In this document: in pieces, positions 46,741 to 55,057 of the stretch
Layout of the letters: each line of letters begins with the position of its first letter
How positions within the stretch are numbered: the first letter of the stretch is position 1
From: Janthinobacterium sp.
GTDB lineage: Bacteria; Pseudomonadota; Gammaproteobacteria; Burkholderiales; Burkholderiaceae_D
Length of the DNA: 64,000 bases
Assembly (NCBI RefSeq): GCF_009923995.1
Contig: NZ_RFSK01000009.1
Span: 1-64,000 of the forward strand
Reading direction: 5' to 3'
The notes under the pieces: generated by a model
The model's input: only the letters and a program-made list of their open reading frames with translations
Databases searched by the model: none
Told to the model about the DNA's origin: nothing
Made by a program: the position numbers and the translations under genes

Positions 46741-48858
46741 TTGGCAGGCAGAGAGAAACGGGCATCATGGCGGAAGGCACACTGGCTGCTGGCATTGGCG
46801 TGCCTGCTGCCGCCTGTTGCCGGCGCCGGGGAGCTGTCTCTGCTGCAACAGATCGATGCCGTGCGCGAGGATGGCCGCTTCGTGCCGGAACGCGCCCTGC
46901 TGCGCCTGCAGGAGGTGGAAGCGCAGGCGCGCAGCGCGCCCCTGCCCGTGCGCACGGAATTCCTGACCCAACTCAGCAATGCCCGCATGCGCCTGGGGCA
47001 GAACGACATCGCCATGCAGCTGGCCGAGGAAGTGATCGCTTACGCCCGCCAGAACCATAACGACGTGGCGCTGGCCAAGGGCATGCTCAGCAAGGCCTAC
47101 ATCACCTTTGCCATGAACGAGCGCCGCGCCTCGCACCTGCTGGCCTTTGAAGCGGAGCGCATCGCCAACCGCACGGACGACCTGCCCGTGCGCGTGCAGG
47201 CCACCATCAGCGCGGGGCAGTCGTGGGCCGAGGAAGGCAACTTCCCGTTTGCGCTGGCCAAGCTGCAGGCAGCCGTCGACCTGGCGCGCCAGAGCAATTC
47301 CCCCGCCAGCCTGGCCCCCGCCCTGAACGCCCTCACCCTGCTGTACACGCAAATGCGCGAATACGACAAGGGTTTCCAGGTCCTCGATGAGTTGCTGGCC
47401 GTCTCCGCCACCCTGGACTCGCCGGGACGCATGGCGCAGGCGAAGAACACGGAATACGGGCTGGCGCTCGACGCGCAGCAGCCGCAGCGGGGCCAGCGCG
47501 CCCTGCTGGCGGCCCTGGCGCTGGAACGCCAGCTGGGCGCGAAGGGCATGGTGGCGACCACCCTCGTCAACCTGTCGGACAGCTACCTGAAGGAAGGCGA
47601 TTACGCGCGGACCTTGCGCTACGCCAATGAAGCCATCACGGCCGCGCGCCTGCTCAGCAACGAGCAGGTGGAGGCGACGGCGCGCCTGAACATCGGCCAG
47701 GCCCTGATCGGCCAGGGCCGCCTGCAGGAAGGCAAGCAAAGCGTGGCCACGGGCCTGGCCTACTACGAACGCACGGCCAACCAGCCGGACATGCAGGCCG
47801 TGCTGCTGGAATACGGCATGGCCCTGGAAAAGGCGGGCGACATGCGCGGCGCCGTGACGGCGTACCACCGCGAACGGGGCATTTCCAACCAGCTGTTCGA
47901 GAAGCAGCGGCAAAAAGCCGTGTACGAATTACAAGAAAAATATGAGGCGGAAAAGAAACAGCGCCAGATCGAACTGCTCAGCCGCGAGAACCAGCTGAAG
48001 AGCACGGAAATCGACAACCGGCGCCTGCAGCAGCGCGTCTGGTGGCTGCTGGCCCTGGTACTGGCCATGGGTTCCGCCATCGTCGGCTTGCTGTACCGCA
48101 AGGTGCGCCACGCCAACGTGCAGCTGAAGGTGAAGAACCAGGAACTCAAGCGCCAGAGCTCGCGCGATCCGCTGACGGCCCTGTACAACCGCCGCCATTT
48201 CCAGGAATTCATGCGCAGCCAGGCGGGCAAGCCCCAGCAAGCCTATGCGGGCAGCGACGTGGTCAGCGCCCTGTTCCTGCTCGACGTCGACCATTTCAAG
48301 CACATCAACGACCGCCACGGCCATGCGGCAGGCGACCTGGTGCTCACCACCATCGCCGAAACGCTGCACGACGTGCTGCGCGAAACGGACATGATCGTGC
48401 GCTGGGGCGGCGAGGAATTCCTCGCCTTCCTGCCTGCGGTGGCGCGCGACGGCCTCGACGATATCGCGCGGCGCATCCTGGACGGCGTGGGCGCGCAAGT
48501 GATCGAGTACCAGGGCCAGGCCATACGCGTGCACGTGTCCGTAGGATTCGCGCCCTACCCGCTGGCGCCGCTGGGCCAGCCGCTCAGCTGGGAGCGCAGC
48601 GTCAACCTGATCGACATGGCGCTGTACCTGGCCAAGTCGCACGGACGCAACCGGGCCTATGGCTTGCGCGGCTTCCAGCACGTGGAACGCACGACGCTCG
48701 AAGCGGTGGAACAGGACCTGGAACGGGCGTGGCGCGACGGCTACGTCGACTTGAGCGTGGTATTGGGAGCAACGGACGGCACGGGCGGCGCGGGAACGGT
48801 GGCGCAGGGCCGCCAGGCGGGGAACAGCGGTGGCTATGGAGCGGCGGCCGTCACGTGA
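46741..48858 (+). CDS. TPR-repeat diguanylate cyclase
   Basis: A c-di-GMP synthase with a periplasmic sensor. The 705-residue product has a signal-anchor/signal peptide (KAHWLLALACLLPPVAGA), about 350 residues of tetratricopeptide-like helices, a coiled coil, one membrane segment (about 433-452, LLALVLAMGSAIVGLLY) and a C-terminal GGDEF domain. The active-site motif is GGEEF at 556-560 and the inhibitory RETD is upstream. No ATG is available near the signal peptide; a TTG at 46741 follows GGGAG with good spacing. A perfect TATAAT (46698-46703) lies upstream. Confidence 0.9.
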   Translation: MAGREKRASWRKAHWLLALACLLPPVAGAGELSLLQQIDAVREDGRFVPERALLRLQEVEAQARSAPLPVRTEFLTQLSNARMRLGQNDIAMQLAEEVIAYARQNHNDVALAKGMLSKAYITFAMNERRASHLLAFEAERIANRTDDLPVRVQATISAGQSWAEEGNFPFALAKLQAAVDLARQSNSPASLAPALNALTLLYTQMREYDKGFQVLDELLAVSATLDSPGRMAQAKNTEYGLALDAQQPQRGQRALLAALALERQLGAKGMVATTLVNLSDSYLKEGDYARTLRYANEAITAARLLSNEQVEATARLNIGQALIGQGRLQEGKQSVATGLAYYERTANQPDMQAVLLEYGMALEKAGDMRGAVTAYHRERGISNQLFEKQRQKAVYELQEKYEAEKKQRQIELLSRENQLKSTEIDNRRLQQRVWWLLALVLAMGSAIVGLLYRKVRHANVQLKVKNQELKRQSSRDPLTALYNRRHFQEFMRSQAGKPQQAYAGSDVVSALFLLDVDHFKHINDRHGHAAGDLVLTTIAETLHDVLRETDMIVRWGGEEFLAFLPAVARDGLDDIARRILDGVGAQVIEYQGQAIRVHVSVGFAPYPLAPLGQPLSWERSVNLIDMALYLAKSHGRNRAYGLRGFQHVERTTLEAVEQDLERAWRDGYVDLSVVLGATDGTGGAGTVAQGRQAGNSGGYGAAAVT

Positions 48859-48903
48859 CGGCGGCCGTCCGGGACAGGCCGGCGGGGCCGGCCAGTCACC
48901 TGC

Positions 48904-49233
48904 TTACTTGTGTGCGGCGTCCTGGATCTTTTCGCCCGCTTTTTCCACTTTCTTGCCCACGGCATCGGCCGCTTCGGTCATTTTCTTGTCTGCATCAGCA
49001 GCGACCTGGTCCATCTTGGCGCCCGTATCGGCAGCGGCGCTGCTCACGGCGGCATCGGCTTTTTCAGCAGCGGCCTTGATGTCGGCCTGCGCCTTGGCGG
49101 CGGCGGCATCGATTTGCTGGCCCGCTTGCTCGGCTGGACCGGCAGCAACGTCTTCCTTCTTCTGGCAGGCGGCCAGGGCCACGACGATCATCCCGGCGGC
49201 GCACACGGTCATCCAATTTTTGCTTACTTTCAT
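48904..49233 (-). CDS. Small Ala/Lys-rich lipoprotein
   Basis: A 109-residue product with a type II signal peptide: the lipobox ALAACQKK places Cys23 as the acylated residue. The mature chain is a highly charged Ala/Lys/Asp/Glu heptad-like sequence (AAAKAQADIKAAAEKADAAV and similar), predicted to be one long helix, as in stress-related Lpp-type or colicin-tolerance lipoproteins. It is monocistronic and I cannot assign a specific role. Confidence 0.88.
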   Translation of the reverse strand: MKVSKNWMTVCAAGMIVVALAACQKKEDVAAGPAEQAGQQIDAAAAKAQADIKAAAEKADAAVSSAAADTGAKMDQVAADADKKMTEAADAVGKKVEKAGEKIQDAAHK

Positions 49234-49372
49234 GATTATTCCCTTTCATTGTTATCAAAAGACACAGATCAGTTCGCAATATACACCTGGATAAAATTTT
49301 CGAGCGTTCGCTAACGCACATAAAATCGGGCTTTTGTAGCGTATTTGTAAGCAATGGTATCTTGATATCTTT

Positions 49373-50668
49373 TTAGCCAGTCTTGCCCTGCGCCTTGCCC
49401 TGCACGGTCCCTGGCGCCTGGTAGCCATCCGTCAGGGTGCGCAGGAAAACAATCACGTCGGCGATTTCCCGCTCGTTCAGCGCCGGCGCCTGGCCCGGCT
49501 GGCGGTCGAATGGCGCTTCCACGTTCACGTTCGCTTCCAGTCCCGGCGGCAGGTCGTCATATTTGCGCACCTTGCCGTTCTTGTCCTTCGGATACCATTT
49601 TTGTGGCGCCGTATCGCGCTGCACGTAAAAACGCAGCACCTGCTCCAGGCTGGTGAAGCTGCCGTTATGGAAAAACACCTTGCGCAGCGCCACGTTGCGC
49701 AGGGATGGCGTCTTGAAGCTGCCGCAATACTCCTTGTGCGCCGTCAAATCGGTGCGGTCCGGGCCGCACAGTCCCATGTCGAAGTACGCGGGGTCCGCAT
49801 TGGCCGGCAGCTTGCCATTGCGCGGCACGCCGATATTGATCAAGCCGTAGTCCGTAAACTGCGGGAAGGCGCCGCCCGGCGTGATCCGGCTGATATGGCA
49901 GGAGGCGCAATTGCCCTTGTTTTCATCGTTGAACAGGGCCAGGCCGCGCGCTTCCTGCGGGCTCAAGCTGGCCTGCTTGCGCAGGAAGGCGTCGTACTTG
50001 CTCGTGTAGGGATAGAAATCGGCGGGGCTTTCCTGGAACACCTCCAGCGACATGAGCGCCCAGCGCAGCGCCTGGCCCGGCTGCTCGAAGATATCCGCGC
50101 CATAGGTCTGGCGGAACTGCGCCGCCAGCGGACCGGCCTTCAGCTTGGCCACCACGGCCGCCGCGTCGCGGTTGCCCATCTCGCGCGGCGACAGCAGGGG
50201 CGCCAGCGCCTGTTCATGGCCCGACTGCGCGCGGCCATCCCAGTTGCGCCCGCCCGTCGGTCCCGCGTCGACGCTGTCGTCGCCGTCATCGTCGTGATAG
50301 TGCTCGGTGAAGGCGGGCGCATTCTGGAGGTAGCGCAGCGAGGGCGCCGCGCGCGTGCCCGCATCCTTCAATTCGGGGCCGCCCAGCTGCACCGCCAGGC
50401 CGTTCGGCGGGCCGTAGGCGTGATCGGGACTGTGGCAGCTGGCGCACGCCAGCTTGCCCGAGACGGACAGGCTGGGTTCGAAGAACATGGCCCGTCCCAT
50501 GGCCGTCATCTGCGCCACGGATGGCTGGCGCTGCAGGGTGGGCGCATACGCGCCGGACAGATAGGCGGGCGCGGAGGCTGCGCGGGCCTCCTGCTGCGGC
50601 GCGGGCTGGCAGGCGGCCAGCAGGCCGGCGCACGCCGCCAGCAGCAGGAAAGGCATCGGTTTCATCAT
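49373..50668 (-). CDS. Di-heme cytochrome c peroxidase / MauG-type lipoprotein
   Basis: A 431-residue periplasmic protein with a lipoprotein signal (LLAACAGLLAACQPAPQ) and two CASCH heme sites, the first near residue 70 and the second about 230. The architecture matches bacterial cytochrome c peroxidases and MauG relatives, which reduce H2O2 or oxidise protein substrates with electrons from a small cytochrome c. The start at 50668 gives the canonical lipobox context; upstream in-frame codons lack one. It is divergent from the phosphoesterase gene. The small cytochrome c at 8.0 kb could be a donor, but that is speculation. Confidence 0.9.
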   Translation of the reverse strand: MMKPMPFLLLAACAGLLAACQPAPQQEARAASAPAYLSGAYAPTLQRQPSVAQMTAMGRAMFFEPSLSVSGKLACASCHSPDHAYGPPNGLAVQLGGPELKDAGTRAAPSLRYLQNAPAFTEHYHDDDGDDSVDAGPTGGRNWDGRAQSGHEQALAPLLSPREMGNRDAAAVVAKLKAGPLAAQFRQTYGADIFEQPGQALRWALMSLEVFQESPADFYPYTSKYDAFLRKQASLSPQEARGLALFNDENKGNCASCHISRITPGGAFPQFTDYGLINIGVPRNGKLPANADPAYFDMGLCGPDRTDLTAHKEYCGSFKTPSLRNVALRKVFFHNGSFTSLEQVLRFYVQRDTAPQKWYPKDKNGKVRKYDDLPPGLEANVNVEAPFDRQPGQAPALNEREIADVIVFLRTLTDGYQAPGTVQGKAQGKTG

Positions 50669-50857
50669 GGGAAAGGGGCGCGGCGAGGGAACATGGTCGG
50701 GCAGCGTAGCAGCGGCATGTGACCGCTGCATGACAAAACCCTGCGAAAAATCATGTATCAAAACCGTACATTACGTCATGTAACAGGGGCTGACATGTCA
50801 CGCAGCGGACATATTCGGTGCCTAGCATGCGACGTTTTCCACCCAGAAGGCATGAAC

Positions 50858-52990
50858 ATGAACTTGCACGCCACAATCGCATTGCGTCCCGCCTTGCGTC
50901 CCCTCCCCTTGCTGCTGTCGCTGGGCCTGGCCGCCTGCGGCAGCGACTACGCCGTCACGCCGCACATCAACGGGCAGGTGATCGGCAGCTACTATGAAAA
51001 CGCCCAGGTCTGCGTGGAAAGCAGCAGCGCCAAGCTGACCTGCGACAGCGCCTTCGCCACCGTGCGCACGGCCGCCGACGGCAGCTACAGCCTGGAAGGC
51101 CAGGGCCCGGTGCTCGTCACCGTCGGCACGGACGCCATCCGCCATGAAGCCATCGGCGACGCGGGCACCAAGGTCACGCAAAAACTGCTGCTGCGCGCCC
51201 CCGCCGGACATGGCGCATTCGTCAGCGCCCTGTCGACGGAACTGGTGCAGGTCATGGAAGGCAATGGCGGCGACTTTGCCGCCGCCAGCAGCAAGCTGGC
51301 CGCGCGCCTGGGCGTGTCCGAAGCGGGCCTGGCATCGGACTTCAACAAGGCCAGCGGCGACGAGCTGGCGAAACTGAAGGCGGAAAACGCCAGCGTGACG
51401 GCGCTGATCGCCAGCGCCAGCGCCCAGGCGGCACCGGCCGATGCCCTGGCCGCCCTGAACAGCTCCCTGGCGCTGAACAACATCCAGACCATCGTCGTCA
51501 TCTACGCGGAAAACCGCGGTTTCGACAACCTGTACGGCCTGTTCCCCGGCGCGAACGGCGTGCCGGGCGTCAATCCCACCTCGACCGCCTCCTACGTGGC
51601 GCAGAAGGATATCGACGGCAGCACCCTGCCCGTGCTGCCGCCCACCTGGGGCGGCATGGCGGCAGCCGGCCAGAGCACCGTCATCACGCAGGCGCAGTCG
51701 GCCAACCTGCCGAACAAGCCGTTCCAGATCGACGACGTCAACAGCCCCCTGTACATGCCGCAATCGGTCATCACGCGCGACCTGGTGCACCGCTTCTACA
51801 ACAACCAGATGCAGATCAACGGCGGCGCCAACGACAAGTTCGCGGCGTATTCCGACGCGGGCGGCCTGACCATGGGCTATTACGACGGCAGCAAGATGCA
51901 GCTGTGGGACATCGCCAAGCAGTACGCGCTGGCCGACAACCTGTTCATCGGCGCCTTCGGCGGCTCCTTCCTCACGCACCAGTACCTGATCTGCGCCTGC
52001 GCGCCCACCTACCCGAACGCCGACACCTCGGTGGCCAAGGGTTCCATCGCCAAGATCGACGTCGATGCCAAGGGCAACTTCGTGCGCCTGACGCCATCCG
52101 CCACGGCGCCAGCCACGGTGCTGAACGGCGCGCCCGGCTACGCCAACGACGGCGCGCTGACGCCGGCCGACAGCACGGGCATGTTCTACGCCGTGAACAC
52201 CATGCAGCCGCCGTTCCAGCCGAGCAGCAACGCCCCGGCCTCGGGCGACAGCAGCAAGCTGTATGCGGACACGAGCAAGGCTACCACCCTGCCGCAGCAG
52301 ACGCAGACGAACATCGGCGACTTGCTGTCAGGCAAGAACATCGACTGGGCCTGGTATGCGGGCGCCTGGAAGGACACGACGGCCCTGGCCACGGCCAGCG
52401 CGCGCGGCAGCAGCTTCCCCAGCCCGCCGAACTTCCAGTTCCACCACCAGCCATTCAATTACTTTGCCAACATGGACCCGGTGAAGGCGCCCGCCTACCG
52501 CGCCGCCCACCTGCGCGACTTCGACAGCCAGTTCCTGGCCGACGCCAGCGCCGGCAAGCTGCCGCCCGTGGCCTTCTACAAGCCGCAGGGTAATTTGAAC
52601 CAGCACGCCGGCTATGCCAGCGTGGCCGATGGCGACGCGCACATCGCCAGCGTCATCGCCCAGCTGAAAAAGAGCCCGCAGTGGAAGAACATGCTGGTCA
52701 TCGTCACCTACGATGAAAACGGCGGCTTCTACGACCACGCCGCGCCGCCGAAGGGCGACCGCTGGGGTCCGGGCACGCGCGTGCCGGCCATCCTCGTCTC
52801 GCCGTACGTGAAAAAGGGCTTGGTTGATCATACGCAATACGATTCGGCCTCGATCCTGCGCGCCATCACGCACCGCTTCTCGCTGCCCGTGCTCGACGGC
52901 CTGACCACGCGCGACAAGGCGCTGGTGGCCAACGGCGGCAAGCCGATGGGCGACTTCAGCGCCGCTCTCGCCCTGGTACCGCAAGAGTAA
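50858..52990 (+). CDS. Phosphoesterase-family lipoprotein (AcpA / phospholipase C type)
   Basis: A 710-residue surface or periplasmic phosphoesterase. Lipobox LGLAACGSD makes Cys27 the acylated residue. A carboxypeptidase-regulatory-like beta-sandwich follows (INGQVIGSYYENAQVCVESS), then a helical linker, then the phosphoesterase domain with IVVIYAENRGFDNLYGLFPG (about 213-232) and, near the end, TYDENGGFYDHAAPPKGDRW. This is the alkaline-phosphatase-superfamily layout of acid phosphatase AcpA and non-hemolytic phospholipase C. The Shine-Dalgarno AGAAGG favours the ATG at 50858 over 50852. The physiological substrate is unknown. Confidence 0.92.
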   Translation: MNLHATIALRPALRPLPLLLSLGLAACGSDYAVTPHINGQVIGSYYENAQVCVESSSAKLTCDSAFATVRTAADGSYSLEGQGPVLVTVGTDAIRHEAIGDAGTKVTQKLLLRAPAGHGAFVSALSTELVQVMEGNGGDFAAASSKLAARLGVSEAGLASDFNKASGDELAKLKAENASVTALIASASAQAAPADALAALNSSLALNNIQTIVVIYAENRGFDNLYGLFPGANGVPGVNPTSTASYVAQKDIDGSTLPVLPPTWGGMAAAGQSTVITQAQSANLPNKPFQIDDVNSPLYMPQSVITRDLVHRFYNNQMQINGGANDKFAAYSDAGGLTMGYYDGSKMQLWDIAKQYALADNLFIGAFGGSFLTHQYLICACAPTYPNADTSVAKGSIAKIDVDAKGNFVRLTPSATAPATVLNGAPGYANDGALTPADSTGMFYAVNTMQPPFQPSSNAPASGDSSKLYADTSKATTLPQQTQTNIGDLLSGKNIDWAWYAGAWKDTTALATASARGSSFPSPPNFQFHHQPFNYFANMDPVKAPAYRAAHLRDFDSQFLADASAGKLPPVAFYKPQGNLNQHAGYASVADGDAHIASVIAQLKKSPQWKNMLVIVTYDENGGFYDHAAPPKGDRWGPGTRVPAILVSPYVKKGLVDHTQYDSASILRAITHRFSLPVLDGLTTRDKALVANGGKPMGDFSAALALVPQE

Positions 52991-53013
52991 GCGCCGCTTC
53001 CGACGGCGTCACG

Positions 53014-53046
53014 ACGCCCGCCCGGCCTGGCCGCGGCGGGCGTTTT
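53014..53046 (+). terminator. Terminator of the phosphoesterase gene
   Basis: A 9-bp stem ACGCCCGCC / GGCGGGCGT with a 12-base loop is followed by four T residues. Confidence 0.75.
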
Positions 53047-53057
53047 GCATGCGGCCG

Positions 53058-54014
53058 TTACTGGCCCGGCCCCGGTCCCGGGGCCGCGTCCAGCAGCGAG
53101 CGTTCGAGCAGTTGCGACAAGGCCGTGCGCAGCGCCTGCGTGCGCGCCGCCAGTTCCGGGCGCTTGTAGCGCTCCGCGGCGATCAGGCTGTTTTCCAGGC
53201 AGACCCGGTCGCCTTTCGCCAGGCAGGCGTCGGCCGCGTCGAGCTGGGCGCTGGCCAGCGCCACTTTCACCGTGGCATCGAGTTCCAGGCTGTCCGCATC
53301 CTCGCCCCAGCGCTTCACATGGGCGGCCAGGCGCGTGGCAGCGACGTCCGGCTTGCCCGCATCGAGCGCCTGCCGGACGGCTGCCTGCGCCGTCGTCCAC
53401 GCCTCCTCGCGCCGCTGTTTCTTCTCGCACGTGGTGGCGGCAGTCGTGATGCTCGCTTGCAAGCGTTTCAGCTGCGCCGCCGGCGCCTTGGCGCTTTTCA
53501 GCACGGCCAGCGCGCTGCGCGCCCCGTCCAGGTCGCACTGGGCCGCCAGGGCCGTGGCCGCCGCCACCTGCTCGGCCACGCTGGCCGGCTTGTCGGACGG
53601 CTTGTTGACAAACCAGATGCCCGCCAGCGCCACGGCCGCCGCGATCCACGTGCGCAGGCGCACGGGCGGGCGCGGCGGCGGCACCGAACCCCTGGCCGCC
53701 GGCTTCGCGGGCGGCGCCTTGGCTGGCGCGGCCGCCGGGGCGGCCGGCGGCACGGACGGCGCCGGCACGGGAGGCGGCACGGCAGCCGCTGCGGCCTGCG
53801 GCGCGGGCGCGGGAACATGGACGGGCAGCGGCGGCGGCATGCGCGGCGGCGGCGGCACGGGGTCCGGCATCACCGGGGCCGGCACCGCCACCTTCGTCAA
53901 AACAGGCGCCGCCCCCGCCTGGCGCGTGCCGCAAAACGGGCAATGCACCACGCGCAGCGGCAAGCTCCGGCCGCAAGCGGCACGGATGCAAACTTCATTC
54001 ACTTTTTCAGACAC
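53058..54014 (-). CDS. Zinc-ribbon membrane protein of unknown function
   Basis: A 318-residue product. The N-terminus holds a zinc ribbon with Cys9/Cys14 and Cys25/Cys28 (CPFC). About 100 Pro/Ala-rich residues follow, then a membrane helix near 150-165 (TWIAAAVALAGIWFV) and a helical C-terminal domain with several Cys residues (ALAAQCDLDG, TTCEKKQRR, DACLAKGDRVCLEN) that would be periplasmic. The GTG at 54014 gives the ribbon at the extreme N-terminus; AAGGTTGG stands before it. It is divergent from the unknown pair at 54182, so they may be connected. No known family could be named. Confidence 0.8.
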   Translation of the reverse strand: MSEKVNEVCIRAACGRSLPLRVVHCPFCGTRQAGAAPVLTKVAVPAPVMPDPVPPPPRMPPPLPVHVPAPAPQAAAAAVPPPVPAPSVPPAAPAAAPAKAPPAKPAARGSVPPPRPPVRLRTWIAAAVALAGIWFVNKPSDKPASVAEQVAAATALAAQCDLDGARSALAVLKSAKAPAAQLKRLQASITTAATTCEKKQRREEAWTTAQAAVRQALDAGKPDVAATRLAAHVKRWGEDADSLELDATVKVALASAQLDAADACLAKGDRVCLENSLIAAERYKRPELAARTQALRTALSQLLERSLLDAAPGPGPGQ

Positions 54015-54181
54015 GTTCCAACCTTTTCCTGGATTTACCCTGCTGCGTTCTGCCGCAATATTACCCCACGCAAGCACCGCCACGGCGCGCCCGCACAGTC
54101 ATCCGTGGACTTGATGCTGATCAAGAGGCCGGCGCCGCCACGGCCTAAGCTACAAGCACAGGCCACCACAAGGAGATCGCC

Positions 54182-55057
54182 ATGCCAGCCCACCTGATCA
54201 TCGAAGACGGCAATCCCTGGTGGTGGGACAGTGCCGATATCTGGGTCGTGCCGGGCAATGATCCGAATGGCGCGCCCGGTGCGCCCATCGCCGGCACCAG
54301 CAATTACCTGTGGGGCCGCGTGCACAACACGGGCAACAGCGCGTCGAACGGCGTGCGCGTGGATTTCTACTGGGCCGATCCTTCCGGCCAGATCGCCGTC
54401 GGCGCCGCCACGCAGATCGGCTCCGCGTTTGCCGACCTGCCGCCAGGCGCCACGCAGGAAGTGCTGTGCCTGGTTCCCTGGGTGCCCGTCATCGTCAACG
54501 GCGGCCACGAATGCCTGCTGGCCGTGGCGCACGGCGCCGGCGACATCAACCCGCTGCCCGATCCCTTGCCGAACGGCTTCCTGTTCCAGCCCACGCAGCA
54601 CGACCAGATCGCCCAGCGCAATGTCACCGTGGTGCTGGCCGCGCGCCGCGCGCAGCTGCTGGCCATCCGGGTGGCTGCCCTGCCGCGCCAGGCCAGGAAG
54701 GTGGCGCTGCACCTCGAATATGGCGGCGACGTGCCGGCACGCCTGCTGGCCACCCTGGGCCTGGGCAAGCTGCGCCCGGCCAAGGCGGGACTGGTGAAGG
54801 CGGGCCTGGCGCTGACGCCCCATTGCAACGGCGAGGCGCCGGACGCGCAGAAACTGGAACTGGACGTGCCGCGCGGCCAGGCCGTGCCCGTGTACCTGAA
54901 CCTGCGCCCCGCGGTGCTGCCCGAAGGCGAATACGCGCTGCTGCGCGTGCTGGAAACGCAGGACGGCAAGGTCACGGGCGGCATCACTTACCTGGTCGTC
55001 GAGCAGGGCGGACAGCGCCATGCCGGTCAGGACAGCCAAGAGGAGCAAGCATCATGA
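54182..55057 (+). CDS. Unknown protein with CARDB-like beta domain, gene 1 of coupled pair
   Basis: A 291-residue protein lacking a signal peptide or membrane helix. It starts MPAHLIIEDGNPWWWDSADI, and the next 120 residues (WGRVHNTGNSASNGVRVDFY, ... LVPWVPVIVNGGHECLLAVA) look like a CARDB/immunoglobulin-like adhesion sandwich. The second half is a different beta-rich domain ending in an acidic/Gln-rich tail. A strong AAGGAG lies 8 bases before the ATG. Its stop overlaps the next start (ATGA). Function is unknown; the lack of an export signal with an adhesion-like fold is unusual. Confidence 0.8.
   Translation: MPAHLIIEDGNPWWWDSADIWVVPGNDPNGAPGAPIAGTSNYLWGRVHNTGNSASNGVRVDFYWADPSGQIAVGAATQIGSAFADLPPGATQEVLCLVPWVPVIVNGGHECLLAVAHGAGDINPLPDPLPNGFLFQPTQHDQIAQRNVTVVLAARRAQLLAIRVAALPRQARKVALHLEYGGDVPARLLATLGLGKLRPAKAGLVKAGLALTPHCNGEAPDAQKLELDVPRGQAVPVYLNLRPAVLPEGEYALLRVLETQDGKVTGGITYLVVEQGGQRHAGQDSQEEQAS

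Noticed and set aside
50771..50815. Possible Pho box before the phosphoesterase gene
   Set aside because: Only loose CTGTTAC/CTGACAT-like segments are present and the 7+4 spacing of direct repeats is not convincing. A TGACATGTCA palindrome is there, but its role is unknown.
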